Assembly: GCA_017794705.1 (NCBI GenBank)
Contig: CP051235.1
Location: 183,010-247,009, forward strand
Direction: 5' to 3'
Source of the DNA: Devosia sp.
Lineage (GTDB): Bacteria > Pseudomonadota > Alphaproteobacteria > Rhizobiales > Devosiaceae
Length of the DNA: 64,000 bases
Part shown: one piece after another, positions 38,594 to 48,400 of the stretch
How positions within the stretch are numbered: position 1 is the first letter of the stretch
Layout: the number at the start of each line of letters is the position of its first letter
Translations under genes and position numbers: made by a program
The notes under the pieces: model-generated
Seen by the model: only the letters and a program-made list of their open reading frames with translations
Told to the model about the DNA's origin: nothing
Database searches by the model: none

Positions 38594-40262
38594 ATCGGAT
38601 CAGATGGTTTTCGTGCCGCTTGGCGGCGTGGGTGAAATCGGCATGAACATGGCTGCCTACGGGTTCGGCCCCGAGGGCGACCGCAAGTGGCTGGTGGTGG
38701 ACTGCGGGGTGACGTTTGGCGGGCCGAACCAGCCGGGCATTGAACTGATCATGGCCGACAGTACGTTTCTCGAGGACCGGGCAGAGAATGTGGTCGGGCT
38801 GGTGCTAACCCATGCGCACGAGGACCACTATGGCGCGGTGCTGGACCTGTGGCCGGACTTCGAGAAGCCGGTGTATGCGACGGCGTTTACCGCTGCGATG
38901 CTGAATGCCAAGCGGGCTTCGGACGGGATCAATGTCGATCTCGACATTCGGATCATGGAACAGCGCAAGCCATTCGAAGTGGGCCCGTTCACTGTCGAGG
39001 CCATTCCGGTTGTTCATTCGATCCCCGAGAGCAACGCGCTTTACATCACCTGTCCGGCGGGGCGGGCGGTGCACACGGGCGACTGGAAGCTGGAGGAAAA
39101 GCCGGTTTCGGGGTTGCCGACCGACCGCAAACGGTTCGAGGCGATTGGCAAGGAAAAGGGGCCGCTGGCCCTGATCTGCGACAGTACCAACGCCAAGAAG
39201 GAGGGCATGAGCCCCGATGAGAGCGAGGTGGCGATCAACCTTGAGCGCATCATCAGGGAAGCGCCGAACAGGGTGGCGTTCACGGTGTTCGCGTCGAACC
39301 TGGGGCGGGTGATTTCGATTGCCAAGGCGGCGCAGAAAGCAGGGCGAGAAGTTGTGCTGGCGGGGAGGTCGCTGCACCGGATCGCCAATGTCGGCCAGGA
39401 ACTGGGCATGCTGGACGGGCTGCCGACGTTCCACGACCAGGACGCGTTCCAGCATCTTTCGCGCAACAAGATCTGCCTGATCTGTACCGGGAGCCAGGGC
39501 GAGAGCAGGGCGGCGATTGCCCGGATCGCGCGCGAGGAGCACCCGGTGATCGACCTCGATGCGGGCGACAGGGTGGTATTTTCGTCATGGGCGATCCCCG
39601 GCAACGAGAAAGAAGTGCAGGACATCCAGAACCGGCTGATCGACAAGGGTGTCGATGTGATCACCAATTCTGATGAACTGGTGCACGTGACCGGCCATCC
39701 GCGGCGCGAGGAATTGCGGACGCTGTATGGCTGGCTGAAACCGTCGATCCTTGTGCCGGTGCACGGTGAGGCCGCGCACCTGACGGCGCATGCGGCGCTT
39801 GGGCACGAAATGGGCATCGAAAGCGTTATGCCGATCCGCAATGGCGACATGGTCACATTGTTTCCCGAGCCTACGATTTCGCCGCGCGAGGTGCGCACGG
39901 GGCAGCTGTACCTCGATGGCGACATATTGTGCACGCCCGACGAGAGTGGCGTGCGGGGCCGGCGTCGCCTGAGTTTTGGCGGCATCGTGATTGTGAGCCT
40001 GTGCGTGGGGCCGGACGGCAACCTGCGAGGCAGCCCGCAGATCATCATTGACGGGCTGCCGCGACCCGAGGAAGACGAGGAGGGCGCGGAGGAAGTGGTG
40101 GAACTGGCGATCCAGGCGATCTTCAAATCGATTCCCAAGAAGCGCAAGCGCGACCACATGACCGTGCAGCAGGCGATCCGCTCGGCGGTGCGCAATGAGC
40201 TGAATGCCTGGTGGGGCAAAAAGCCCAATGTCGAGGTGATGGTTCACCAGCTAAGGAACTGA
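38580..40262 (+). CDS. rnj: Ribonuclease J
   Basis: A metallo-beta-lactamase/beta-CASP nuclease (560 residues) with 5' exonuclease and endonuclease activity in mRNA decay and rRNA maturation. The zinc-binding motif HAHEDH is at residues 78-83; further metal ligands VHSIPES and beta-CASP motifs (HVTGHPRREEL, PVHGEAAHL) are present. GTG start preceded by GAGGGAAA. In alphaproteobacteria RNase J often coexists with RNase E. Confidence 0.95.
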   Translation: MTKSKSDQMVFVPLGGVGEIGMNMAAYGFGPEGDRKWLVVDCGVTFGGPNQPGIELIMADSTFLEDRAENVVGLVLTHAHEDHYGAVLDLWPDFEKPVYATAFTAAMLNAKRASDGINVDLDIRIMEQRKPFEVGPFTVEAIPVVHSIPESNALYITCPAGRAVHTGDWKLEEKPVSGLPTDRKRFEAIGKEKGPLALICDSTNAKKEGMSPDESEVAINLERIIREAPNRVAFTVFASNLGRVISIAKAAQKAGREVVLAGRSLHRIANVGQELGMLDGLPTFHDQDAFQHLSRNKICLICTGSQGESRAAIARIAREEHPVIDLDAGDRVVFSSWAIPGNEKEVQDIQNRLIDKGVDVITNSDELVHVTGHPRREELRTLYGWLKPSILVPVHGEAAHLTAHAALGHEMGIESVMPIRNGDMVTLFPEPTISPREVRTGQLYLDGDILCTPDESGVRGRRRLSFGGIVIVSLCVGPDGNLRGSPQIIIDGLPRPEEDEEGAEEVVELAIQAIFKSIPKKRKRDHMTVQQAIRSAVRNELNAWWGKKPNVEVMVHQLRN

Positions 40263-40264
40263 GC

Positions 40265-40510
40265 ATGTCCTGGTTCTCCTATGTCGCGATCTATTTCGTC
40301 ATCTGGTGGCTCTGCCTTTTTGCCGTGCTGCCATTCGGCGTTCGCAGCCAGGAGGAAAGCGGCGAGGTGACGCCGGGCACCGAAGCGGGCGCGCCAGCGG
40401 TGCCGCGGCTGTTCATCAAACTGGCCGTGACTACGGTGATCGCGGCGATCGTGATGGCTGGCGTTGTGTGGGCGCTGAGCAACCCGGTGCTGCAGGAGTA
40501 CTGGCGGTAG
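40265..40510 (+). CDS. DUF1467 family small membrane protein
   Basis: An 81-residue protein with two transmembrane segments (about 5-25 and 50-72) separated by an acidic loop. Typical DUF1467 sequence: WFSYVAIYFVIWWLCLFAVLPFGVRSQEE, then PRLFIKLAVTTVIAAI. Family function is unknown. It starts two bases after rnj and is last in the nuo-birA-rnj run; in other Rhizobiales it also precedes proS. Confidence 0.9.
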   Translation: MSWFSYVAIYFVIWWLCLFAVLPFGVRSQEESGEVTPGTEAGAPAVPRLFIKLAVTTVIAAIVMAGVVWALSNPVLQEYWR

Positions 40511-41085
40511 TGAGGTGTGGCTTTGTTCTGTCTCACGGGCCGCACCGCGATTGTCATGACGGCGCTAGAGCCGCGCCTATGCCAATCGCTGGCCCTCCGA
40601 CGGGGCGGCCGAATTGTCGGCCGGGGTCCTCAGCTTCGCTTCGTCCCGTCCCTTGCTGAAGCTATCAAGGGTCCCTTGCAGGACGGCGCTTGAGACAGAA
40701 AAACTGCACGCCAAACCTCCCTCTTCGGGATCATCGGAATAGTCAGAGCAGGCGCGGGGCGGTGAACACCTCGATCCTAAGTAGCAAAAAGTGAGGCGCA
40801 CAACGCCCCGCGCAACCGGGATTTGTGGACTATGACGAACAGGCCGGGGCCCTCCGGAGCCCCGCGGATGCGCCATGCCCCTGATTTGTCCAGTTGCCGG
40901 AGTCTAGACCGGCTTCCCGAACGGGCATCTGTTCCTCCCGATAGACTGGAGAAACAGGCGCAACCCATATCAGACGGCTGCGCAGCGTCTTACACTTGCC
41001 CCCTGGCCGAGGGCTACCTGACCGCTTTACCCTGCTGATCGGCGACCCGACCAACACACCGGCCCAAACCATGGATTGTCAGGTC

Positions 41086-41128
41086 GGTTGGCGAACCGGA
41101 AAACCGGTTCCCACTTTTCCTGCCAACC
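41086..41128. repeat. Intergenic palindromic repeat
   Basis: Outer arms GGTTGGC (41086-41092) and GCCAACC (41122-41128) enclose a perfect hairpin GAACCGG-AAAA-CCGGTTC (41093-41110) followed by CCACTTTTCC. Sequences of the form AAAACCGGTTCCCACTTTTC are familiar from many Rhizobiales intergenic regions, so this is probably one copy of a dispersed repeat. Only one copy is in this window. Confidence 0.5.
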
Positions 41129-41231
41129 TCCGCAAAGTGCTCGTGTACACCTCAGCTCAACGCGCGGCTTGTGATGAGGAGTATGCGGGACGGTTTAGGG
41201 GCGGGGATAAGTTTTTTGCACAGCCCTATTT

Positions 41232-41409
41232 CCTTCTCCCCTTGTGGGAGAAGGTGGGCGCGCGCAGAGCGGTCGGATGAGGGGGCAGGGGTGCGGCGGG
41301 CCTGGCGACTGTGGCTCCACCCTCATCCGCCCCTTCGGGGCACTTTCGGCGGCAAATCGCTCCACTGGAGCGATTTGTACTTCCGCCTCAATCCCATCAA
41401 GGGAGAAGG
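41232..41409. repeat. RIME-like intergenic mosaic repeat
   Basis: The ends are inverted copies: CCTTCTCCCCTTG (41232-41244) and CAAGGGAGAAGG (41398-41409). The left end itself forms a palindrome CCTTCTCCC...GGGAGAAGG (41232-41254). Inner arms CGGATGAGGG (41274-41283) and CCCTCATCCG (41320-41329) pair, followed by GCCCC-TTC-GGGGC. A perfect palindrome with 12-base arms CAAATCGCTCCA / TGGAGCGATTTG is nested at 41353-41377 and looks like a second palindrome inserted in the mosaic. This matches the Rhizobium intergenic mosaic element type. Confidence 0.65.
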
Positions 41410-41431
41410 GAAAGTGCTGCGGGCCTCGGCC

Positions 41432-41567
41432 AAAAAGAAAGCAGGGCCTAGGCCCTGCTGGAAAAAGTTTCGCGACAATACGCTGGTCTTATACGCGCAT
41501 TCGGTAGCCAGCGCTCCTCCCTTGACGTTGTCTGCGTCTGACGGCTTTGGTGCCGCCTCTTGGTTAT
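41432..41567 (-). ncRNA. Candidate small structured RNA
   Basis: A minus-strand unit with its own promoter and terminator. The -35 GTGACA (41602-41597) and -10 TAGTGT (41579-41574) have a 17-base spacer. About 135 bases later a perfect palindrome GCAGGGCCTAGGCCCTGC (41458-41441) is followed on the minus strand by TTTCTTTTTG. Between them several stems can form: CCGCC/GGCGG, GACG/CGTC and CGCTGG/CCAGCG. A GGGAGGAG tract and a four-codon ATGCGCGTATAA frame lie inside. I do not recognise an RNA family. The open frame covering it (41583-41323) runs on into the RIME repeat and does not look like protein. Confidence 0.45.
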
Positions 41568-41573
41568 GGCGGG

Positions 41574-41602
41574 ACACTAGCAAGGCTGCGTCACACTGTC
41601 AC
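41574..41602 (-). promoter_or_regulatory. Candidate sigma-70 promoter for the small RNA
   Basis: Minus-strand GTGACA, 17 bases, TAGTGT, with CTTGC just before the -10. It faces away from proS and points to no protein gene, which supports an independent RNA transcript. Confidence 0.4.
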
Positions 41603-41736
41603 CCATATTTTCACGGAAAAGTGAGCGGGTTCGCCATGCTGTAAGCCACTGGTGGCTAAAGGCTTGCAACCGCAGCGCGGGTACGGTTTGACTGACAGCG
41701 CAATTGGCCCGGTGAGTCGAAGAAAGCAACTGAGTG

Positions 41737-43086
41737 ATGCGCCTGTCACAATATTTTCTGCCCGTTCTCAAGGAAGTTCCAAAGGAAGCTGAGATCGTCT
41801 CGCATCGCATGATGCTGCGGGCCGGGATGATCCGCCAGCAGGCGGCCGGTCTCTATTCCTGGCTGCCGCTTGGCTACAAGGTGCTGCGCAAGGTGCAGGA
41901 CATCATCGAGCAGGAGCAGAACCGGGCCGGGGCGATCGAATTGCTGATGCCGACGCTGCAGCCGGCGGACCTGTGGCGCGAGAGCGGACGCTACAATGAC
42001 TATGGCAAGGAGATGCTGCGCATCGAGGACCGGCACGAGCGGGACCTGTTGTACGGGCCGACCAACGAGGAAATGGTCACCGATATTTTCCGGGCCTATG
42101 TGCGCTCGTACAAGGAACTGCCGCTGAACCTTTATCACATCCAGTGGAAGTTCCGGGACGAGGTGCGGCCGCGGTTCGGTACGATGCGCTCACGCGAGTT
42201 CCTGATGAAGGATGCCTATTCGTTTGACCTCGACATGGAGGGCGCGCGCAAGGCGTATCAGCGCATGTTCGTGGCCTATCTGCGTACCTATTGGCGGATG
42301 GGGCTGACGGCCATCCCGATGAAGGCGGATACGGGGCCGATCGGCGGCGATCTCAGCCATGAATTCATCGTTCTTGCAGATACCGGCGAGAGCGCTGTGT
42401 TCTGCCATGCCGATTTGCTGGACAAGGCGATCCCGTCCATCGACACGAACTTTCTGGGTGATCTCGATCCGATCGTGGATGACTGGACCTCGCTTTATGC
42501 CTCAACCGAGGAAATGCATGACGCCGCCGAATATGAGCGGTCAGTGCCTGCCGACAAGCAGATTTCGGCGCGCGGTATCGAGGTCGGGCAGATCTTTTAT
42601 TTCGGGACCAAATATTCCGAGCCAATGAAGGCGACAGTGACGGGTGCCGACGGCAAGGACGTGGCCGTGCACATGGGCTCGTACGGCATCGGGCTGACCC
42701 GGATCGTGCCGGCGCTGATCGAAGCGTTCCATGACGATGACGGGATCATCTGGCCGGTGAGCGTGGCGCCGTTCGAGGCGGCGATCCTGAACCTCAAGTC
42801 CGGCGATGCGCTGTGCGACGAGACCTGCGAGAAGCTTTACGCCGAACTGCAGGCCGCCGGAATCGATACGCTTTATGACGACCGTTCGGACGGGGCGGGC
42901 GCCAAGTTTGCCACGGCTGATCTGATCGGTGTGCCCTACCAGGTGATCCTTGGGCCGCGCGGCGCCAAGTCTGGCGAAGTGGAGATCAAGCACCGCAGGA
43001 CCGGTGAACGCGAAACGATCGGGATTGCGGATGCGGTGAGCCGGATTGTGGGACTGGTGGTACCGGAACGGCGGGACACAGTTTGA
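41737..43086 (+). CDS. proS: Prolyl-tRNA synthetase, short form without editing domain
   Basis: Class II aminoacyl-tRNA synthetase charging tRNA-Pro. At 449 residues it lacks the roughly 180-residue INS editing insertion found in E. coli ProRS, as usual for alphaproteobacteria and mitochondria. Motif 2 region [25 protein letters not shown] and motif 3 [10 protein letters not shown] are present, followed by the anticodon-binding domain. ATG at 41737 matches the family start [13 protein letters not shown]; the GTG one codon upstream is less likely. Its stop overlaps the TTG start of lolC. Confidence 0.96.
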   Translation: MRLSQYFLPVLKEVPKEAEIVSHRMMLRAGMIRQQAAGLYSWLPLGYKVLRKVQDIIEQEQNRAGAIELLMPTLQPADLWRESGRYNDYGKEMLRIEDRHERDLLYGPTNEEMVTDIFRAYVRSYKELPLNLYHIQWKFRDEVRPRFGTMRSREFLMKDAYSFDLDMEGARKAYQRMFVAYLRTYWRMGLTAIPMKADTGPIGGDLSHEFIVLADTGESAVFCHADLLDKAIPSIDTNFLGDLDPIVDDWTSLYASTEEMHDAAEYERSVPADKQISARGIEVGQIFYFGTKYSEPMKATVTGADGKDVAVHMGSYGIGLTRIVPALIEAFHDDDGIIWPVSVAPFEAAILNLKSGDALCDETCEKLYAELQAAGIDTLYDDRSDGAGAKFATADLIGVPYQVILGPRGAKSGEVEIKHRRTGERETIGIADAVSRIVGLVVPERRDTV

Positions 43087-44447
43087 CCGCACCGAGCACA
43101 AATCCGGTCAGCGGAACGCGGCCTTTTTCACGGTTCGAATGGATGATTGCCGGGCGCTATTTGCGCTCACGGCGGCGCGACACGTTCATTTCGGTGATTG
43201 CGGCGCTGACGCTGACGGGTGTGGCGATCGGCGTGGCGACACTGATCGTGGTCATGTCGGTGATGAATGGGTTCCGGGCCGAACTGTTGACCAAGATTCT
43301 TGGGTTGAACGGGCATTTCACCGTGCATCCGATCGGCTCGGATTTTACCGAATATGAAGACCTGACGGTGCGGATCGAACAGGTTGAGGGCGTGTCGCAC
43401 GCCGTGGCCTTTGTCGAAGGGCAGGCGCTGGCATCCGGTGCCGGGGATTCTTCCGGCGTTTCTGTGCGTGGCATGTCGTTTTCGGACATCGAGAAATTGC
43501 CGCTGCTGGCGCAGAGCGCCCAATATGGCGGGTGGGACGGCTGGGACGAGAGCCAGGGGCTCGCGATAGGCATAAGGCTGGCGCAGCAGCTGGGCGTCAG
43601 CATTGGGGACCAACTTACACTTGTGAACCCGAACGGGGCGACGACGCCATTCGGGTCGACACCACAGATTCGATCCTACCCGGTGAATGTGATCTTCAAC
43701 CTGGGCATGGTGGAGTTCGACACGCTGTTCGTCTTCATGCCGCTGGAGACGGGGCAGCGCTATTTCCGCATGTATGAGGATGTGCTGAGGCCGGGTTTCG
43801 AGCAGTTGCCGCTGGATGCCACGGATGCGGAAATCGATGAGGCCTATGAGCGGGTCTACAAGGCGACGACGCTGGAGATTTTCATCGACGATCCTGACGA
43901 TACGGCGACGGTGCGCGAAAATATCTACGCCGAGATCACGCGACCGATGGTGCTGACCGGCTGGCAAGAGCGCAATGCGACCTTCTTCTCGGCGCTGCAG
44001 GTGGAGCGGGTGGTGATGTTCACCATCCTGTCGATGATCGTGGTGGTGGCGGCATTCAACATCATTTCCTCGCTGGTGATGCTTGTGAAGGACAAGGCGG
44101 CGGACATCGCCATCATGCGGACGATGGGGGCGACGCGGGCTTCGATCATGCGGATTTTCTGCATGACGGGGGCGGCAATCGGGGTGTTGGGGACTGTCGT
44201 GGGGCTGGTGCTGGGGCTGATCATTGCCGTCAATGCCGAAGCGATCCGCAAATGGGTTTCCGATCTGATCGGGATCACGCTGTTTCCGCCGGAGGTGTTT
44301 TTCCTTTCCGCATTGCCAACGAAGATTGATCCGGTGGAAGTGTCGTTCGTGGTTGGCCTCTCGCTGGTGCTGACGCTTCTGGCGACGATCTATCCGGCGC
44401 TGCGGGCAGCGCAATATGATCCGGTGGAGGCGCTGCGCTATGAGTGA
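43083..44447 (+). CDS. lolC: Lipoprotein-releasing ABC transporter permease, LolC/LolE family
   Basis: Inner-membrane component of the Lol system that extracts lipoproteins for transport to the outer membrane. 454 residues: one N-terminal helix ([30 protein letters not shown]), a large periplasmic domain and three C-terminal helices in the FtsX fold. The cytoplasmic coupling-type motif [15 protein letters not shown] is intact. Only one such permease gene is present next to lolD, so it likely acts as a homodimer. TTG start overlapping the proS stop (TTGA) indicates translational coupling. Confidence 0.92.
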   Translation: MTAPSTNPVSGTRPFSRFEWMIAGRYLRSRRRDTFISVIAALTLTGVAIGVATLIVVMSVMNGFRAELLTKILGLNGHFTVHPIGSDFTEYEDLTVRIEQVEGVSHAVAFVEGQALASGAGDSSGVSVRGMSFSDIEKLPLLAQSAQYGGWDGWDESQGLAIGIRLAQQLGVSIGDQLTLVNPNGATTPFGSTPQIRSYPVNVIFNLGMVEFDTLFVFMPLETGQRYFRMYEDVLRPGFEQLPLDATDAEIDEAYERVYKATTLEIFIDDPDDTATVRENIYAEITRPMVLTGWQERNATFFSALQVERVVMFTILSMIVVVAAFNIISSLVMLVKDKAADIAIMRTMGATRASIMRIFCMTGAAIGVLGTVVGLVLGLIIAVNAEAIRKWVSDLIGITLFPPEVFFLSALPTKIDPVEVSFVVGLSLVLTLLATIYPALRAAQYDPVEALRYE

Positions 44448-45126
44448 GACCTATCTGCGCTTTGCCAATGTGTTCCACGCCTACAAGGAAGGCGAGGGCA
44501 AGCTGGAAATCCTCAAAGGGGCCGATCTCGAAATCCACGGAGGCGAACTGGTGGCGCTGGTGGCGCCGTCAGGGGCGGGCAAGTCGACGCTTTTGCATAT
44601 CGGCGGGCTGCTGGACCGGGCGGATTCGGGCGAGGTGGAGATTTGCGGGCACAATGTGACCGGCATGCCGGACCGGGCGCGGACGATGCTGCGGCGGTCG
44701 GCGATCGGGTTCGTCTATCAGTTCCATCATCTGCTGCCCGAATTCACGGCGCTGGAGAATGTGGCCATTCCGCAATTGATCGCAGGGGTTGGCAGGGCGG
44801 AGGCCGAAACGCGGGCGCTGGAGTTGCTTGAGACATTGGGGATTGCACCCCGGGCCAGCCACCGGCCCTCAGAACTGTCGGGTGGGGAACAGCAACGGGT
44901 GGCAATTGCCCGGGCGGCGGCCAACGCACCGCAGCTGATCTTGGCTGACGAGCCGACCGGCAACCTCGATCCGTCGACGAGTGACCTGGTGTTCGAGGCG
45001 CTGTTGGGGATCATCCGGACGTCAGGGGCGAGCGCGCTGATCGTGACGCATGATCATGGGCTGGCGAAGCGGGCCGATCGGGTGATTACGCTCCGGGCTG
45101 GCAAGATCGAGCCGATTTCGCTTTAG
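44440..45126 (+). CDS. lolD: Lipoprotein-releasing system ATP-binding protein
   Basis: ABC ATPase energising LolC. 228 residues from the ATG at 44440: Walker [10 protein letters not shown] (42-50), Q-loop region [18 protein letters not shown], signature [14 protein letters not shown], Walker [13 protein letters not shown] and the switch histidine in IVTHDHG. Overlaps lolC by 8 bases. Confidence 0.95.
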   Translation: MSETYLRFANVFHAYKEGEGKLEILKGADLEIHGGELVALVAPSGAGKSTLLHIGGLLDRADSGEVEICGHNVTGMPDRARTMLRRSAIGFVYQFHHLLPEFTALENVAIPQLIAGVGRAEAETRALELLETLGIAPRASHRPSELSGGEQQRVAIARAAANAPQLILADEPTGNLDPSTSDLVFEALLGIIRTSGASALIVTHDHGLAKRADRVITLRAGKIEPISL

Positions 45127-45162
45127 GAAAAATTAACCGGATTTGGCGGGCATTTGCGCAAT

Positions 45163-45199
45163 GTTCTTATTTCGTTCTTTACAGGAACAAAAATAGAAC
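45163..45199. promoter_or_regulatory. Double LexA (SOS) operator
   Basis: Four half-sites lie exactly 11 bp apart: GTTC at 45163, GTTC at 45174, GAAC at 45185 and GAAC at 45196, each separated by 7 bases. The first pair is the alphaproteobacterial LexA box GTTC-N7-GTTC and the second pair is the same box on the other strand, so the 37-base element is a palindrome of two boxes. It stands 36 bases before a 32-codon gene with a perfect ribosome-binding site. Confidence 0.75.
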
Positions 45200-45234
45200 A
45201 TAGCCTGTTCTCACTGATTTGACAGGAGGACAGA

Positions 45235-45333
45235 ATGGCAGACTTCTTCAAGGACCTGATGGCTTTCATTTCGCTTTCGGCGTTCAGCGGCACGGCGCTG
45301 ATCTGGTTGGACCTGATTCGCTTCATCGGCTGA
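45235..45333 (+). CDS. 32-residue predicted membrane peptide, SOS-controlled; SidA-like candidate
   Basis: A short gene with a perfect AGGAGG ribosome-binding site ending 5 bases before the ATG. The peptide begins MADFFKDLMAFISLSAF and ends LDLIRFIG. Apart from a charged first third it is hydrophobic, with one membrane-spanning segment (about residues 9-25). Size, topology and the LexA-type operator recall SidA of Caulobacter, a 29-residue SOS-induced division inhibitor of the inner membrane; sequence homology was not tested. It lies between lolD and dnaE, 82 bases before dnaE with no clear terminator between. Confidence 0.7.
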   Translation: MADFFKDLMAFISLSAFSGTALIWLDLIRFIG

Positions 45334-45415
45334 ACCCCGGTTTGTGCACAACCCGCGCCGGTGGCCTTGGCGGTGCCGGTGCCGGGTGGCACAAAGAGAG
45401 CGCAAGGAGAATCGC

Positions 45416-48400
45416 ATGTCCGGCCCCGGCTTTATCCATCTTCACGTGCACAGTGCCTATTCGCTGCTCGAGGGCGCCCTGCCTATCGGCAAGATGTTGG
45501 ACCTGGCGGTGAAGGACGGGCAGCCGGCGCTGGGGATTGCGGACACGGCGAACCTGTTCGGAGCGCTGGAATTTTCCGAGAAGGCGGCGGGCAAGGGTAT
45601 CCAGCCGATCATCGGCTGCGAGATCCGGGTGCAGTTTTCCGGCGAGGATGAACTGACCCACGATTCACGGCGGCACGGCAAGGGCTCGGTGGTGCTGATC
45701 GCACTGGACGAGGGCGGGTTCCAGAGCCTCTCGCGGCTGGTGAGTGACGCATATCTCAGCGCCGGGAACGGGTCGGTGGCGGTCAGTTCGGATGCGCTGC
45801 AAGCGGCGGATCTCAGCGGACTGGTGTGTCTTAGCGGCGGACCGGAGGGGGCGATTGATCCTCTGCTGGCCAATGGGCTTGATGCGCACGCGTATGCACG
45901 GCTGAAGCAGCTGCACAAGTTGTTCGGCGACCGGTTTTATGTGGAGCTGCAGCGGCACGGGTCGCCGCACGAGGCGCGGGTCGAGCCGCAGCTAATCACC
46001 TATGCCTATGAGCAGGGTGTGCCGCTGGTGGCGACCAACGAACCTTATTTCACTTCCGCCGATGATCATGAGGCGCATGATGCGCTGTTGGCGATCGCGG
46101 AAGGGTCGGTTCTGGCGCAGACCGAAAGGCGGAAGCTGACGCCGGAGCATTACTTCAAGACGCGCGACGAGATGTGTGCGCTGTTTGCCGATCTGCCGGA
46201 GGCGCTGGACAATAGTATCGAAATCGCCAGGCGGGTGAGCTACCGGCCCGAGAAGCGTGACCCGATCCTGCCGTACTTTGCGGTTGAGGACGGGACGACG
46301 CCGGAACAGGCGATCGAGCAGGAATCCGAGGCGCTGGTCCGCGAGGCTGAAGCGGGGCTGAAAAAACGGCTGGATGGGGCGGAGTTGGCCCAGGGGTTCA
46401 GCCGGCCCGACTATGAAGAGCGGCTGGCGTTCGAACTCAAGGTGATCCGGGACATGAAATATCCGGGATACTTCCTGATCGTGTCAGACTTCATCAAATG
46501 GGCCAAGGCACAGTCGATCCCGGTGGGACCGGGGCGTGGCTCGGGTGCCGGGTCGCTGGTGGCCTATGCGCTGGAAATCACCGATCTTGATCCGCTGAAA
46601 TACAATCTGCTGTTCGAGCGCTTTCTCAATCCGGAGCGTGTGTCGATGCCTGACTTCGACATCGACTTCTGCCAGGAGCGGCGCGAAGAAGTCATTCAAT
46701 ACGTGCAGAACAAGTATGGCGCGGCGCAGGTGGCGCAGATCATCACGTTCGGAACGCTGCAGGCGCGGGCGGCTCTGCGCGACGTGGGGCGGGTGCTGCA
46801 GATGCCGTATGGGCAAGTCGACCGGATTTGCAAGCTGGTGCCGGCGAACCCGGCCAATCCGGTGACCATCGGGCAGGCGCTCAATGATGTGCCGCAGTTG
46901 CGGGCGATGCGTGACGAGGACGAGACGGTGGCGCAGCTGCTGGACATCGCGCAGAGCGTTGAAGGGCTTTACAGGCACGCCTCGACGCACGCGGCGGGGA
47001 TCGTGATCGGCGACCGGCCGCTGCATGAATTGGTGCCGCTTTACCGCGACCCGCGTTCGGACATGCAGGTCACGCAATATTCGCAGAAGCTGGCGGAAGA
47101 TGCCGGGCTGGTGAAGTTCGACTTTCTCGGCCTCAAGACGCTGACGGTGATCGATTATGCGATCAAGATGGTCAACCGCGACGGCACGAAGCTGACGCTG
47201 GAGAGCATGCCGCTCGATGACCCGGCGACGTTCAAGATGCTGTGCAAGGGCGACACGGTGGGCGTGTTCCAGGTGGAAAGTGCGGGCATGCGGCGGGCGC
47301 TTGTCGACATGAAACCGGACCGGTTCGAAGACCTGATCGCGCTGGTGGCGCTGTTCCGGCCAGGGCCGATGGAAAACATTCCCCTGTTCAATGCCCGAAA
47401 GCATGGCGAGGAAGAATTCGCGGTGCTGCACGACAAGATGGAGCCGATCCTTTCGGAGACTTACGGGATCATCGTCTACCAGGAACAGGTGATGCAGATC
47501 GCCCAGGTGCTCTCAGGCTATTCGCTAGGTGAAGCGGACATGCTGCGCCGCGCCATGGGCAAGAAGATCAAGGCGGAGATGGATGCGCAAAAGCAGCGTT
47601 TCGTCGACGGGGCGGTCGAGCGCGGCGTGTCCAAATCGACGGCGGACCAGATTTTTGAATTGCTGGCCAAGTTCGCCAACTACGGGTTCAACAAGTCGCA
47701 CGCGGCGGCCTATGCGCTGGTGTCTTACCAGACGGCTTATCTGAAGGCGCATCACCCTCGCGAGTTCATTGCCGCCTCAATGACGCTGGACATGAACAAC
47801 ACGGACAAGCTGGCCGAATTCAAACGCGATGCGGACAGGCATGACATCAAGGTGGCGGCGCCCGATCTGAACCGGTCGGAGATCATGTTTGACGTCAAGG
47901 ACGACGAGATCGTTTACGCGTTGTGCGCGGTGAAGGGCGTCGGGCGGCAAGTGGCCGAACAGATCGTGGCCGCGCGCGGGGAAACGCCGTTCGCCGACCT
48001 CGGGGACTTTGCCTCGCGGATCGACCCCAAGGTGGTCAACAAGCGCACGGCGGAGGCCCTGGTCAATGCCGGGGCATTCGACGGGCTGGTGCCGATGCGC
48101 GAGCAGGCGTTCGAGGCGGTCGACGCCGTCGTGGGCACGGCGCAGCGCGCCAGCAGCAATCGCGCCGAGGGGATCACCGACATGTTCGCGGCGGATGCGC
48201 CCGAAGCCATCCAGCTCAATGCGCACGCCAAGCACTGGACGACCGCAGAGCGGCTGGAGCGCGAGTTCACCGCGATCGGCTTTCATCTCTCCGGGCATCC
48301 GCTCGATGAATATGCCGAACTGTTCGAACGGCAGAATGTTCAGTCCTGGTCGGCGTTCGAGAAGGCGGTCAAGGAAGAGGCGGTCGGGGCAGGGCGGCTG

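Larger units (their letters stand above)
40511..41736. other. Long gene-free region between DUF1467 and proS
   Basis: About 1.2 kb without a convincing protein gene. From left to right it holds: GCGCGGGGCG (40753-40762) paired with CGCCCCGCGC (40805-40814) around a 42-base loop; a 14-codon minus-strand frame with a good ribosome-binding site (40665-40709); a GC-rich hairpin near 40850; a GAACCGG-AAAA-CCGGTTC hairpin repeat (41093-41110); a RIME-like mosaic repeat (41232-41409); and a candidate minus-strand small RNA (41432-41567). Composition and palindromes suggest accumulated intergenic repeats. Confidence 0.6.

Noticed and set aside
41323..41583. An 86-codon minus-strand frame in the gap before proS
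   Set aside because: The 3' half is a RIME-like repeat and the 5' half is better explained as a structured RNA with its own terminator inside the frame.
45342..45351. TTGTGCACAA palindrome between the 32-codon gene and dnaE
   Set aside because: Ten bases, no T-run and no partner site; too weak to call an operator or terminator.
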